NCBI GenBank assembly: GCA_934726055.1
Contig: CAKVCZ010000005.1
Span: 62,001-126,000, forward strand
Length of the DNA stretch: 64,000 nucleotides
Direction of reading: 5' to 3'
Source of the DNA: an uncultured Candidatus Melainabacteria bacterium
Lineage (GTDB): Bacteria > Cyanobacteriota > Vampirovibrionia > Gastranaerophilales > Gastranaerophilaceae
Shown: positions 25,077-32,939 of the stretch, piece by piece
Numbering within the stretch: the stretch's first letter is position 1
How the letters are laid out: each line of letters opens with the position of its first letter
Program-made: the position numbers and the translations under genes
The notes under the pieces: generated by a model
What the model saw: the letters and a program-made list of their open reading frames with translations, nothing else
The model's database searches: none
Told to the model about the DNA's origin: nothing

Positions 25077-25694
25077 TTATTTAAGAGCAAATTTTAAAAT
25101 ATTTGAATTAGATTTTTTACTTCCTTGTTCATCGGGCAATTCCCAACATTTTATACATCTTGCTTCGTATGTTTCATCTCCGCCAATCATAATCAATGGG
25201 GAATTTTTGTCAGCAGGTTTGCCGTCAATTAATCTCTGAGTGCGTGTTGCGTGATCACAGCCACATTTCATGCATATTGCGTGTAATTTATCAACAGTTG
25301 TTGCAATACACATTAATTGAGGCATCGAACCAAAGGTATCCCCTTTAAAATCTAAATCCAAACCTGTCCCGATAACCTTTTTGCCCTGTTGAATTAATGT
25401 TTCAATTACTTTTACAATATTTGAATCAAAAAATTGTAGTTCATCAATTGCAACAACATCGTCATCGTCTTTCACTACACTTAGAATTTGGATAGAATGC
25501 TTAACTTTAACAGCATCAAGCCAAAGTCCGTTTCTTGATTTTATATAATCGCCCTGTTCTCTTGTGTCAATTTGAGGCGAAATTACTTTGACTTTTTTCT
25601 TTGCGATAATACTTCTTCTTATTCTTCTAAGTAATTCTTCAGTTTTACCGCAACTCATCGGTCCTGTAATCAATTCAAAACAATAACCTTGCAT
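25077..25694 (-). CDS. tdk: Thymidine kinase, type II
   Basis: A 205-residue enzyme that phosphorylates thymidine to TMP. It has the P-loop 'GPMSCGKTEELLRRIRRS', the Walker B 'VVAIDELQFFDSNIVKV', and the zinc-binding lasso with 'CMKCGCDHATRTQR' and 'YEARCIKCW'. ATG 25694 is preferred, with GGAG/GGGG just upstream, over a four-codon longer start at 25706. With thyX (55.4 kb) it gives both salvage and de novo routes to TMP. Confidence 0.93.
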   Translation of the reverse strand: MQGYCFELITGPMSCGKTEELLRRIRRSIIAKKKVKVISPQIDTREQGDYIKSRNGLWLDAVKVKHSIQILSVVKDDDDVVAIDELQFFDSNIVKVIETLIQQGKKVIGTGLDLDFKGDTFGSMPQLMCIATTVDKLHAICMKCGCDHATRTQRLIDGKPADKNSPLIMIGGDETYEARCIKCWELPDEQGSKKSNSNILKFALK

Positions 25695-25738
25695 TATTAT
25701 CCCCACTCCAAGTTAAATATATTTTATATATCTATTTT

Positions 25739-26038
25739 ACGCATTAAATTTTTACATGCGATAAAAATCAGAATAAGTTTTACAAAATTTATCAAACAAT
25801 TAATATAAGAAGGCAATAAAAAACCGACTTAGAAAAGTCGGTATTAAAACCACGTATTAGAAGAGAGGAATTAGAGATTGGGCATATAATAAATTAACCT
25901 TGCCCACACTATATATATTCCCCTAACATGAAGTTTTATAACAAAAATGGGATTTTTTTACTCATTTTTGTAACATATCTTAATATCTAATAAAGTTTTT
26001 ACTGTATATGTTTGGTTTTAAAAACTTATAAAAAATTT
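25739..26038. other. Structured intergenic stretch with no gene of usual size
   Basis: This 300-base AT-rich gap holds several inverted repeats: ACCGACTT/AAGTCGGT at 25823-25842 with an AGAA loop, TGGGC/GCCCA across about 25879-25915, and ACAAAAATG/CATTTTTGT at 25941-25971. A TATAAT at 25885-25890 is preceded by TTGGGCA, the same context as the prepilin promoter at 12217-12229. A small RNA is possible. No reading frame above 60 codons is convincing here. Confidence 0.35.
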
Positions 26039-26194
26039 TTATTTCAAAAAGCTTTTAAGTTTATTTTGTATTTGAATGAGTTCAGCACGAGTCAAATATT
26101 TTGCAATTCTATTGAATTCATACATAATATCTTCATCTGAATACATGCCGCATTCAACTTTTTTTATCCATTCGTTAACTTCTTTTGTAATCAT
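26039..26194 (-). CDS. Small protein of 51 residues, function unknown
   Basis: An ATG-to-TAA reading frame on the minus strand that encodes 51 residues with a protein-like composition: 'NEWIKKVECGMYSDEDIMYE' then a Lys/Ile/Leu-rich amphipathic helix 'RAELIQIQNKLKSFLK'. It ends in two predicted helices, with no membrane segment. The ribosome-binding site is weak. It is divergent from the atpD transcript. It could be a small regulatory or toxin/antitoxin-type protein, but this is unproven. Confidence 0.4.
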   Translation of the reverse strand: MITKEVNEWIKKVECGMYSDEDIMYEFNRIAKYLTRAELIQIQNKLKSFLK

Positions 26195-26321
26195 ATTTAT
26201 ATTTTACTTGCAAAATATAAAACAACAATAAAAATATATCAAAATCTATGAATGTTACATATTTGAAATATATTTTATTTTGATGTATATTAAAGACAAT
26301 GAGAATAACAAAGGAGAAAAT

Positions 26322-27725
26322 ATGGAAGTTTTAGCAAAAAACGAAGGGCTAATTACACAAATTATCGGGCCGGTTATTGACGTTGAGTTTCAACAAGGTG
26401 AGTTGCCTGATATTTATAACGCTTTAAAAATATACAAAGATGATGGTTCGTATGTTATTGCAGAAGTGCAACAAATGCTAGGTTCAAATAGAGTTAGAAC
26501 AGTAGCAATGTCTTCAACTGATGGACTAAAAAGAGGAATGAAAGTTGAAAACACATATGAACCTATAAAAATTCCCGTTGGAAAACCAATTTTAGGTAGA
26601 ATTTTGAATGTAGTAGGTGAACCTGTTGACGAACAAGGTCCTATCGAAACAGAAAATTACTTGCCAATTCATAGAGAATCTCCAAAATTAGTTGATCAAA
26701 ATACAAATGTTGAAGTTTTGGAAACTGGTATTAAAGCAATTGACTTGCTTCAACCATACCAAAAAGGTGGTAAGATTGGTTTATTTGGTGGTGCCGGTGT
26801 AGGTAAGACAGTATTGATTCAAGAGTTGATTCATAATATTGCAATGGCACACAACGGCGTATCAGTATTTGGCGGTGTAGGTGAAAGAACGCGTGAAGGT
26901 AATGACCTTTGGAATGAGTTTAAAGAATCAGGAGTTCTTGATAAAGTAGGTTTGATATACGGTCAAATGAATGAGCCACCTGGAGCAAGAATGAGAGTGG
27001 GTTTATCAGCTCTTACAGCTGCTGAATATTTCAGAGATTTTTCAAAACAAGACGTATTGTTGTTTATTGATAATATCTTTAGATTTACTCAAGCAGGTTC
27101 TGAAGTGTCTGCATTGCTAGGTCGTATGCCATCTGCGGTTGGTTATCAACCTACATTAGCAAATGAAATGGGTGATTTACAAGAACGTATTACGTCAACA
27201 AAAGATGGTTCAATTACATCCGTTCAAGCAATTTATGTTCCTGCGGATGACTTGACTGACCCTGCTCCGGCTACAACGTTCTCTCACTTGGATGCATCAA
27301 CTGTATTATCAAGACAAATTGCATCTTTGGGTATTTATCCGGCAGTTGATCCGTTGGCTTCAAATTCAAGAGTATTGGATCCAAATGTTATCGGTGATGA
27401 ACACTATGAAACAACAAGAAAAGTATTAGAAATTTTACAAAAATATAAAGAATTGCAAGATATTATTGCTATTCTTGGTATGGATGAATTGTCTGAAGAA
27501 GATAAAGAAACTGTAAACAGAGCGAGAAAAATTCAAAGATTCTTGTCTCAACCGTTCTTTGTAGCTGAACAATTCTCAGGTATTCAAGGAAAATATGTAA
27601 AATTAGAAGATACAATCAAAGGCTTTAAAGAAATCATTGAAGGTAAACATGATGATTTACCTGAACAAGCCTTCTACATGGTTGGTACAATAGAAGAAGC
27701 AGTAGAAAAAGCTAAGACATTGTAA
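26322..27725 (+). CDS. atpD: ATP synthase F1 subunit beta
   Basis: A 467-residue catalytic subunit of F1, which makes ATP at the membrane. It has the P-loop 'GGAGVGKTVLIQELI' near residue 148, the catalytic Glu in 'GGVGERTREGNDLW' near 180 and the signature 'PAVDPLASNSR' near 345. ATG 26322 is chosen, with AAGGAG right before it; a longer frame back to 26280 lacks this. Together with epsilon it forms a two-gene unit apart from the other ATP synthase genes, as in cyanobacteria (there named atpB and atpE). Confidence 0.96.
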   Translation: MEVLAKNEGLITQIIGPVIDVEFQQGELPDIYNALKIYKDDGSYVIAEVQQMLGSNRVRTVAMSSTDGLKRGMKVENTYEPIKIPVGKPILGRILNVVGEPVDEQGPIETENYLPIHRESPKLVDQNTNVEVLETGIKAIDLLQPYQKGGKIGLFGGAGVGKTVLIQELIHNIAMAHNGVSVFGGVGERTREGNDLWNEFKESGVLDKVGLIYGQMNEPPGARMRVGLSALTAAEYFRDFSKQDVLLFIDNIFRFTQAGSEVSALLGRMPSAVGYQPTLANEMGDLQERITSTKDGSITSVQAIYVPADDLTDPAPATTFSHLDASTVLSRQIASLGIYPAVDPLASNSRVLDPNVIGDEHYETTRKVLEILQKYKELQDIIAILGMDELSEEDKETVNRARKIQRFLSQPFFVAEQFSGIQGKYVKLEDTIKGFKEIIEGKHDDLPEQAFYMVGTIEEAVEKAKTL

Positions 27726-27738
27726 AAAAAGGACTGAT

Positions 27739-28131
27739 ATGCATTTAAAAGTAATTACACATGAAAATGTAATATTTGACGAAGACGTAAACGAAATATA
27801 TTCTCGTAGTCTTGACGGTGAATTCGGTATATTAAAAGGTCATGAACCAATCATGGCATCTTTAGATATCGGAGTTACCAAAGTTGTTCAAGATAGTGGG
27901 GTAAAGTTATTTACAACAATGGGTGGCATATTACAGTTCAAAGATGACAATGCTATTATCTTAACAGATGCTGGTGAATTTGGTGAAGATATAGATGTTG
28001 CCAGAGCGAAAGAAGCCAAAGCAAGAGCAGAAGCCAGATTAGCAGAAGTTAACGCACAAATTGACGCTAAAAGAGCAGAGGCAGCACTTGCAAGAGCAAT
28101 GGTTCGCCTAAAAGCTGCGTTAAAGAAATAA
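27739..28131 (+). CDS. atpC: ATP synthase F1 subunit epsilon
   Basis: A 130-residue epsilon subunit that couples and regulates F1 rotation. It has the N-terminal beta domain with 'SLDGEFGILKGHEPIMASL' near residue 29 and a C-terminal two-helix hairpin rich in Ala, Arg and Glu (about 87-130). It starts 14 bases after atpD with AAAAAGGA as ribosome-binding site and is followed by a strong terminator. Confidence 0.95.
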   Translation: MHLKVITHENVIFDEDVNEIYSRSLDGEFGILKGHEPIMASLDIGVTKVVQDSGVKLFTTMGGILQFKDDNAIILTDAGEFGEDIDVARAKEAKARAEARLAEVNAQIDAKRAEAALARAMVRLKAALKK

Positions 28132-28162
28132 ACAATATTTTTATGATTTTTATAAACTAAAA

Positions 28163-28192
28163 GAGCATCTGCAATTTGCAGATGCTTTTAAT
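28163..28192. terminator. Terminator between atpC and the calpain-like gene
   Basis: GCATCTGCAA pairs with TTGCAGATGC, flanked by AAAAGA and TTTTAATTT, so it can end both convergent transcripts. Confidence 0.8.
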
Positions 28193-28208
28193 TTAAAATA
28201 AATATTAT

Positions 28209-29471
28209 CTACATACCTGCAGTATATATTTTTGCGCCAAAATGCTTTTCCTTGTTTAAGTATTCTTGTAAATCTTTTATATTCAAGGTTATATTTTTAT
28301 GTCTTACAGAATCAGTTATCGTAATTGTTTGTTTTTTCTCATCTACATTTACTATTTCATAAGCATGGTTTCGATAGATTTGTTGTTGACCTATATAATC
28401 TGGATAATATTGATTACCATTAGCCCTCTCTTTTAACTCATCGTTTAATTTAATACCAAAGCTATCACCTTTTTTAAATCGTCCTGCCACCAAACCAATA
28501 GATTGGTTATAATCAATCTCATCTGTTCTTGGTTTTTCTCCTGTTAAAATTTCATAGGCTTGCTCTATTGGTAAAAGACTATTACTTATATTTAAGTTTC
28601 CTTTATTTTGTTGTCCTTGTGCTACTACTCTAACAGCACCAGTAAGTGCTAAAAGTTCATTATCTCCACTTGTACCAAGGGCATTAAAGTAACTCTCTAA
28701 ATTACTTGCATTTAATTCAATTGGCTTCTGGTTTGGAAGATTTACAGTATATTTAGTTGGCATGCCAACTTCATCATATTCTGTTTTAACCATATTTCTA
28801 ACTTGCTTAGAATATTTAGGATCCGTACAAAGATTATTTATTGCAGCAAAAATTGTACAATCATTATTTTCTAAACCTTGTGTAACTACACCTGCATTTA
28901 CTATGCTTTCGTCATCCTTTGCATCAGCAACTATAAAAAATTCAGGATTTTTAATGTAGTCTTTTCTATCTTGCTGAGTTTTAGCAATATATAACTTTGT
29001 ATCTTCTGCTTCTTCTGCTTCATCAAGGGCTGCTTTTGCTTTGTCAGCTGCTACTTGCGCAGTTTCAACTTCTGCCTGCGCATTTTTAACTTTGCCATTG
29101 GCATCACTATAAGTTTTTTCATAATCAGATTGTTCTGTAATTAATTTATTTTTCTTATCTTGACTTTCGAGTAATGAAGATTCTAACTTACTTAATTCTG
29201 CTGAAAAATCACTACATTTATCGAGCTCAGCATCTGAATAACTATAATCATCTGGACATTCTAATTCTTGTCTGGATTTTAAGTTATCAATTTCTCTTTG
29301 TATAGAATTTTCTTCATGAGCCAAAGCATCTATTTGTTTATTACGTTCTAAATATGACGTTTCAACTTTTTTAAAAGCATCTTCAGCTTTTTTAAGATTA
29401 GTCTGTTTTGTTTTTAGAGTTTGTTGTGCAGTTTTATCCGCATTTCTTAAATTATTTATTGTATTACCCAT
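28209..29471 (-). CDS. Coiled-coil protein with a calpain-like cysteine protease domain
   Basis: A 420-residue protein. Residues 10-160 form a long Ala/Glu/Lys/Gln coiled coil. The C-terminal half fits a papain/calpain fold: 'TQGLENNDCTIFAAINNL' (197-214) matches the calpain oxyanion Gln198 and nucleophile Cys205, and 'NHAYEIVNVD' (368-377) gives His369, with 'TITDSV' offering Asp387 where calpains have Asn. There is no signal peptide or calcium-binding C2 part. Protease activity and target are inferred from the triad only. It is a single gene between atpC and tRNA-Ser, with extended untranslated DNA at its 5' side. Confidence 0.65.
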   Translation of the reverse strand: MGNTINNLRNADKTAQQTLKTKQTNLKKAEDAFKKVETSYLERNKQIDALAHEENSIQREIDNLKSRQELECPDDYSYSDAELDKCSDFSAELSKLESSLLESQDKKNKLITEQSDYEKTYSDANGKVKNAQAEVETAQVAADKAKAALDEAEEAEDTKLYIAKTQQDRKDYIKNPEFFIVADAKDDESIVNAGVVTQGLENNDCTIFAAINNLCTDPKYSKQVRNMVKTEYDEVGMPTKYTVNLPNQKPIELNASNLESYFNALGTSGDNELLALTGAVRVVAQGQQNKGNLNISNSLLPIEQAYEILTGEKPRTDEIDYNQSIGLVAGRFKKGDSFGIKLNDELKERANGNQYYPDYIGQQQIYRNHAYEIVNVDEKKQTITITDSVRHKNITLNIKDLQEYLNKEKHFGAKIYTAGM

Positions 29472-29612
29472 AAACTTTTCTCCGTTTTATTGTATAAATT
29501 ACATACTCCTTATATCGGGAAAAGAATTTAAAAGTTTAGCAAAATTTAAGAAATTTTTACATAAGTTTACGCATTTATATTTTTTGGAATAAATTTTTGA
29601 AAATAAAAATAC

Positions 29613-29641
29613 TTGCAAAAACATGTATTTTGTTGTAGAAT
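29613..29641 (+). promoter_or_regulatory. Promoter of tRNA-Ser
   Basis: TTGCAA (29613-29618) and TAGAAT (29636-29641) are 17 bases apart and lie 24 bases before the mature tRNA 5' end. Confidence 0.7.
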
Positions 29642-29665
29642 AGTTTCATCGGAAGATACTAATCT

Positions 29666-29753
29666 GGAAGAGTGCCAGAGCGGTTGATCGGAGCGGTCTT
29701 GAAAACCGTCGTACGTGACGAGCGTACCGTGGGTTCGAATCCCACCTCTTCCT
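29666..29753 (+). tRNA. tRNA-Ser (TGA)
   Basis: A class II tRNA of 88 bases: acceptor GGAAGAG with CTCTTCC, anticodon stem CGGTC/ACCG-type around the loop CTTGAAA (anticodon TGA), a long variable arm GTACGTGACGAGCGTAC, and T-arm GTGGG/CCCAC around TTCGAAT. No CCA is encoded. The discriminator base is T, where Ser tRNAs usually have G. Confidence 0.95.
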
Positions 29754-29758
29754 TTTTT

Positions 29759-29790
29759 AAAAGATTAAAGCATTTGCTTTAGTCTTTTTT
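29759..29790 (+). terminator. Terminator of tRNA-Ser
   Basis: AAAAGATTAAAGC pairs with GCTTTAGTCTTTT (one G-T pair) around ATTT, ending in a T run. Confidence 0.85.
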
Positions 29791-29830
29791 ATTGTTTATA
29801 TTTAGAATTTTTTCATGTTATATTGTTTTT

Positions 29831-29998
29831 GTGAAAAGGGTAGACTTTACAACTATTTATAATATTCCTGAGGAAATCAGCGGGCTTGGTTTTATTGCTC
29901 ATTTCATAGGATTGTGTTTGTATTTTGCATTATTGCTATGTATTGTTCCAAGTTTGTTGACTGATAATTCATTGATAAAAATTTTATTGATTCAATAA
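29831..29998 (+). CDS. Possible small membrane protein
   Basis: A GTG-started frame of 55 codons that encodes a basic start, then a hydrophobic stretch ('FIAHFIGLCLYFALLLCIV'), and ends with a charged-polar tail. A TATATT-like -10 lies about seven bases before the GTG and no ribosome-binding site is visible, so any mRNA would be leaderless. The evidence is limited to composition and the -10 placement. It may be non-coding. Confidence 0.3.
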   Translation: MKRVDFTTIYNIPEEISGLGFIAHFIGLCLYFALLLCIVPSLLTDNSLIKILLIQ

Positions 29999-30022
29999 TT
30001 TCATCGTGTATTTTTCGTTATT

Positions 30023-31546
30023 TTATGATAATAATTGTTTATTTCTTTGAGCAAGAGTATTTTTTCCCGGACGAAGGTCGATAATATCCCAAGGTAGTTT
30101 TTCATCAATAGAATAAGTCCTTGTTGCGTAATCATCAGGGTTAAATCTTCCTTTTGCAGCTTTTTTAAACGCTCCTAATTTGGAGCCATTTTTATATACA
30201 TCAATAATAAATTCAGAAAAAGTTTCATCACCTCTTGATAGCACAGTTTGCCAGTAATCCCATTTAATACTTGAAAAGCCTGCTTTTATTCCGCATTTAT
30301 GAAATTCTTTTTTTATAAAATTTTGTCTTTTTTCAATTTCTTTTGTTGTCATTCTTCCACACCATTGAAGTGGGGTATTGGGTTTTGGAATGAATGATGA
30401 GAACGCAAAAGATATGTCAAAACCTTTATTAGCATTTTTTAGTCTCTTTGCTAAATCAACCATTGCATCCAAATCTTCTTGTGTTTCAGTTGGAATTCCA
30501 ATCATTGCGTAGATTTTTACACCCTTTAGTCCATTTTCTCGTATTCTTTTTACCGTATCAAAAATTTGTTCTTCTGTTATATTTTTATTTATAACTTTTC
30601 TTAATCTTTCAGAACCTGCTTCAATCGCTATCGTTACGTGTTTTTGATGTCCGGCAGCAAGTGTTTTTAAAATAATATCATCACATCCGTCAACTCTAAG
30701 GGATGATATGCTCATTTCAATTTCAGGTCTTTCTTGAATTTTGTTGTAAATATATTGGCAAATGTCTTTAAATTTTGGATGAATTGATACCTGTGCTCCA
30801 AGTAGTGCAATTTTGTTTGTGTTTGCTAACCCCAAATCAATTGCTTCAATTATATTTTCATAAGGTGCAAATCTTACGGGCAAATTTAGGTATGATGCTA
30901 TACAAAATCCGCAACAGTTTGCACACCCTCTTGATGTTTCAATAATAAACATGTTACTGAAGAAAGCTTCATTACTTAAAATGGGAGTATATAGACATTT
31001 TTCTATTTTACATGTTGCTTTTGTAACTTTGTCTTGTTTTAGTGATGGAACATAAATTCCCTCAATTTTTGATAATTCTTTTAAAATAGTAGCTTTTGGC
31101 TCTCCTTGCAGATTTGAAATTGTTTCTAAGGCTTTTGTGTTTGCAATTTCACCATCACCAATAATTATAAAATCAAAAAATTTGCTATATGGCATTGGAT
31201 TTGCTGTTAAAACAGGTCCTCCTCCAAAAACTAGCGGCATTGATTCGTCTCTATCAGACGCTAAAAAAGGTATTTTATATTTTTCCATTATCTGAAAAAT
31301 ATATATAAAATCTAAATCAAAAGAAAATGAAAAACAGATTGCATCAACGTCAGATACTGGTATAGCTGGAGTTTTAGTATCAGAATAAATTCTTTCAACA
31401 TTTATGTATTCCATTTCATCTATTAATTTTGTAATCCATAGATAGCCGATGGAAGACATTGCAAAAGAATAAATTCCCGGAAAGACACTCCATACGTTGC
31501 ATTTTGCCTGTTTGTTGTAATTTTGTTTATATAATATTTTTTCCAT
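30023..31546 (-). CDS. Radical SAM protein with an N-terminal cobalamin-binding-like domain
   Basis: A 507-residue protein of the B12-binding plus radical SAM type. The first 180 residues form a Rossmann-like region with 'PLVFGGGPVLTANPMPY' near 104 but lack the DxHxxG B12 motif. The 4Fe-4S cluster is C208-x3-C212-x2-C215 within 'SRGCANCCGFC'. 'EAGSERLRKVINKNITEEQI' near 316 is the typical SAM-binding part. Such proteins modify RNA, lipids or natural products; the substrate here is unknown. It is two bases from the AI-2E-type transporter gene and in the same run. Confidence 0.85.
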   Translation of the reverse strand: MEKILYKQNYNKQAKCNVWSVFPGIYSFAMSSIGYLWITKLIDEMEYINVERIYSDTKTPAIPVSDVDAICFSFSFDLDFIYIFQIMEKYKIPFLASDRDESMPLVFGGGPVLTANPMPYSKFFDFIIIGDGEIANTKALETISNLQGEPKATILKELSKIEGIYVPSLKQDKVTKATCKIEKCLYTPILSNEAFFSNMFIIETSRGCANCCGFCIASYLNLPVRFAPYENIIEAIDLGLANTNKIALLGAQVSIHPKFKDICQYIYNKIQERPEIEMSISSLRVDGCDDIILKTLAAGHQKHVTIAIEAGSERLRKVINKNITEEQIFDTVKRIRENGLKGVKIYAMIGIPTETQEDLDAMVDLAKRLKNANKGFDISFAFSSFIPKPNTPLQWCGRMTTKEIEKRQNFIKKEFHKCGIKAGFSSIKWDYWQTVLSRGDETFSEFIIDVYKNGSKLGAFKKAAKGRFNPDDYATRTYSIDEKLPWDIIDLRPGKNTLAQRNKQLLS

Positions 31547-31547
31547 T

Positions 31548-32573
31548 TTATCTGTGTTTGTTTATGTTTTTTAAATATAATTCGTCGATTAATACAGTAA
31601 CAATGGCCGCAAGTGCAGGAGCCAAAATTAATCCCAGTAGTCCGCCGAATTTTCCTCCGACAAGTAGAGAAAATATTATTATAAGCGGATGTAAATCCAT
31701 GAATTTTCCAAATACTAATGGTCTAATTACGTTGTTAGAAAGTTGTTGCACTCCTAAAAATATTACAATTGCTATTGCTACTACTATTAAACCTTGTTTA
31801 TATGAACTTAGTATAATTAGTGTTAGTGCCAAAGTAGGTCCTAATACAGGAATAATATCAAGTACACCTGCAATTAAGCCAAGAGAAAAGGCAAATTCGA
31901 CTTTTAATATAAGCAAAGAGAGTGATATTAACAGCCATATCGCAGCTCCTGAAATTAATGAAGCAATAACATATCCGCCAACTTTTTGCGATATACTCAT
32001 AATTATTATATTTGCTTTTTTCTTCATTTTGTCAGGGAAAAATTCAATAAATTTTTTCTTTAGATAAGCTGCATCGTTAAGAATATAAAATACAATAGTA
32101 ACAATTGCTATAAAAATAATTATTCCTTGGAAAAATCCTATTGTAATATTCAAGGATTGACTTATAATATCTTTTGCTAAATCCTGACTATTGTTCAACA
32201 ATACATTCGTATCAAAATAACTGGATATTGGAACTCCACTTATTTTAAACGAGTGTAAGAATGTTTGAAGTTCTACAAGTTTATGCGGAATTGTTTGTAT
32301 AAATGCTGATATTTGTTGGATTGTAATTGATAGCATAGGCAGAATAAATGCGAATGTTAAAATAACTGCTGCTGTAACCGTAATTGACGTTGATAATGTT
32401 CTATTATTGGTCTTTTTTGTTAAATGGTCAACAATAGGTAACATTGAACAAGAAAGAACAAAGCAGGCAAAGAATAACATTGCTATATCGCTAACTTGTT
32501 GTATAAACATAAACACAATTACGATTAGAACTAAAAATATTAAATTTTTTGTTGTAAGTAAATCTTTAAACAT
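31548..32573 (-). CDS. AI-2E family transporter
   Basis: A 341-residue membrane protein with about seven or eight hydrophobic segments. The family marks are the N-terminal helix pair, the late glycine-rich 'FSLLVGGKFGGLLGLILAP' near 303 and the 'GVLDIIPVLGP' segment near 243. The family is named for AI-2 export (YdgG/TqsA), but members also move other solutes and protons, so AI-2 export should not be assumed. It lies between the MshEN-like gene and the radical SAM gene with tight spacing. Confidence 0.88.
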   Translation of the reverse strand: MFKDLLTTKNLIFLVLIVIVFMFIQQVSDIAMLFFACFVLSCSMLPIVDHLTKKTNNRTLSTSITVTAAVILTFAFILPMLSITIQQISAFIQTIPHKLVELQTFLHSFKISGVPISSYFDTNVLLNNSQDLAKDIISQSLNITIGFFQGIIIFIAIVTIVFYILNDAAYLKKKFIEFFPDKMKKKANIIIMSISQKVGGYVIASLISGAAIWLLISLSLLILKVEFAFSLGLIAGVLDIIPVLGPTLALTLIILSSYKQGLIVVAIAIVIFLGVQQLSNNVIRPLVFGKFMDLHPLIIIFSLLVGGKFGGLLGLILAPALAAIVTVLIDELYLKNINKHR

Positions 32574-32577
32574 GATA

Positions 32578-32838
32578 TTATTTTCTACTATTTTTATTAT
32601 ATAACGTTATAAATTCATCAATTTCATCTTGTAATTCAAGTGCCGCATTGAGATCGGTTTCACTTATTGATTTTATTTCAAGTAAGATTTGACCTATTGG
32701 AATATTTTTTACTTTCTGTAAATCAAGAGCTGTTCCGAGTTGTGATAGGTTGATTTTTCCTGCGGCCAACAAGATTTCCCCGATTTTCTGATGTTCGGTA
32801 ACATCTGTCCAATCGTTCAAATTGTATAAATTTTTCAT
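32578..32838 (-). CDS. Stand-alone MshEN-like domain (type II/IV secretion ATPase N-terminal domain)
   Basis: An 86-residue protein made of two copies of the helix-turn unit seen in MshEN domains: 'KIGEILLAAGKINLSQLGTA' and 'PIGQILLEIKSISETDLNAA', residues 18-37 and 46-65. In larger ATPases (PilB, MshE) this domain binds c-di-GMP or partner proteins. Here no ATPase follows. The window also encodes prepilins and a GGDEF cyclase, so a link to pilus control by c-di-GMP is attractive but inferred. Confidence 0.6.
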   Translation of the reverse strand: MKNLYNLNDWTDVTEHQKIGEILLAAGKINLSQLGTALDLQKVKNIPIGQILLEIKSISETDLNAALELQDEIDEFITLYNKNSRK

Positions 32839-32892
32839 ACTGTTATTATAACAAAGACATGAATATTTGCTATTACCTTGTTCTATATAAAT

Positions 32893-32930
32893 AAAGCACT
32901 GTCAGATATTTTCTAAACAGTGCTTTTATT
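32893..32930 (-). terminator. Terminator of gyrA
   Basis: On the minus strand AAAGCACTGT pairs with ACAGTGCTTT around a 14-base loop, followed by ATTTATAT. It lies just past the gyrA stop. Confidence 0.75.
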
Positions 32931-32939
32931 TTATAAAAG

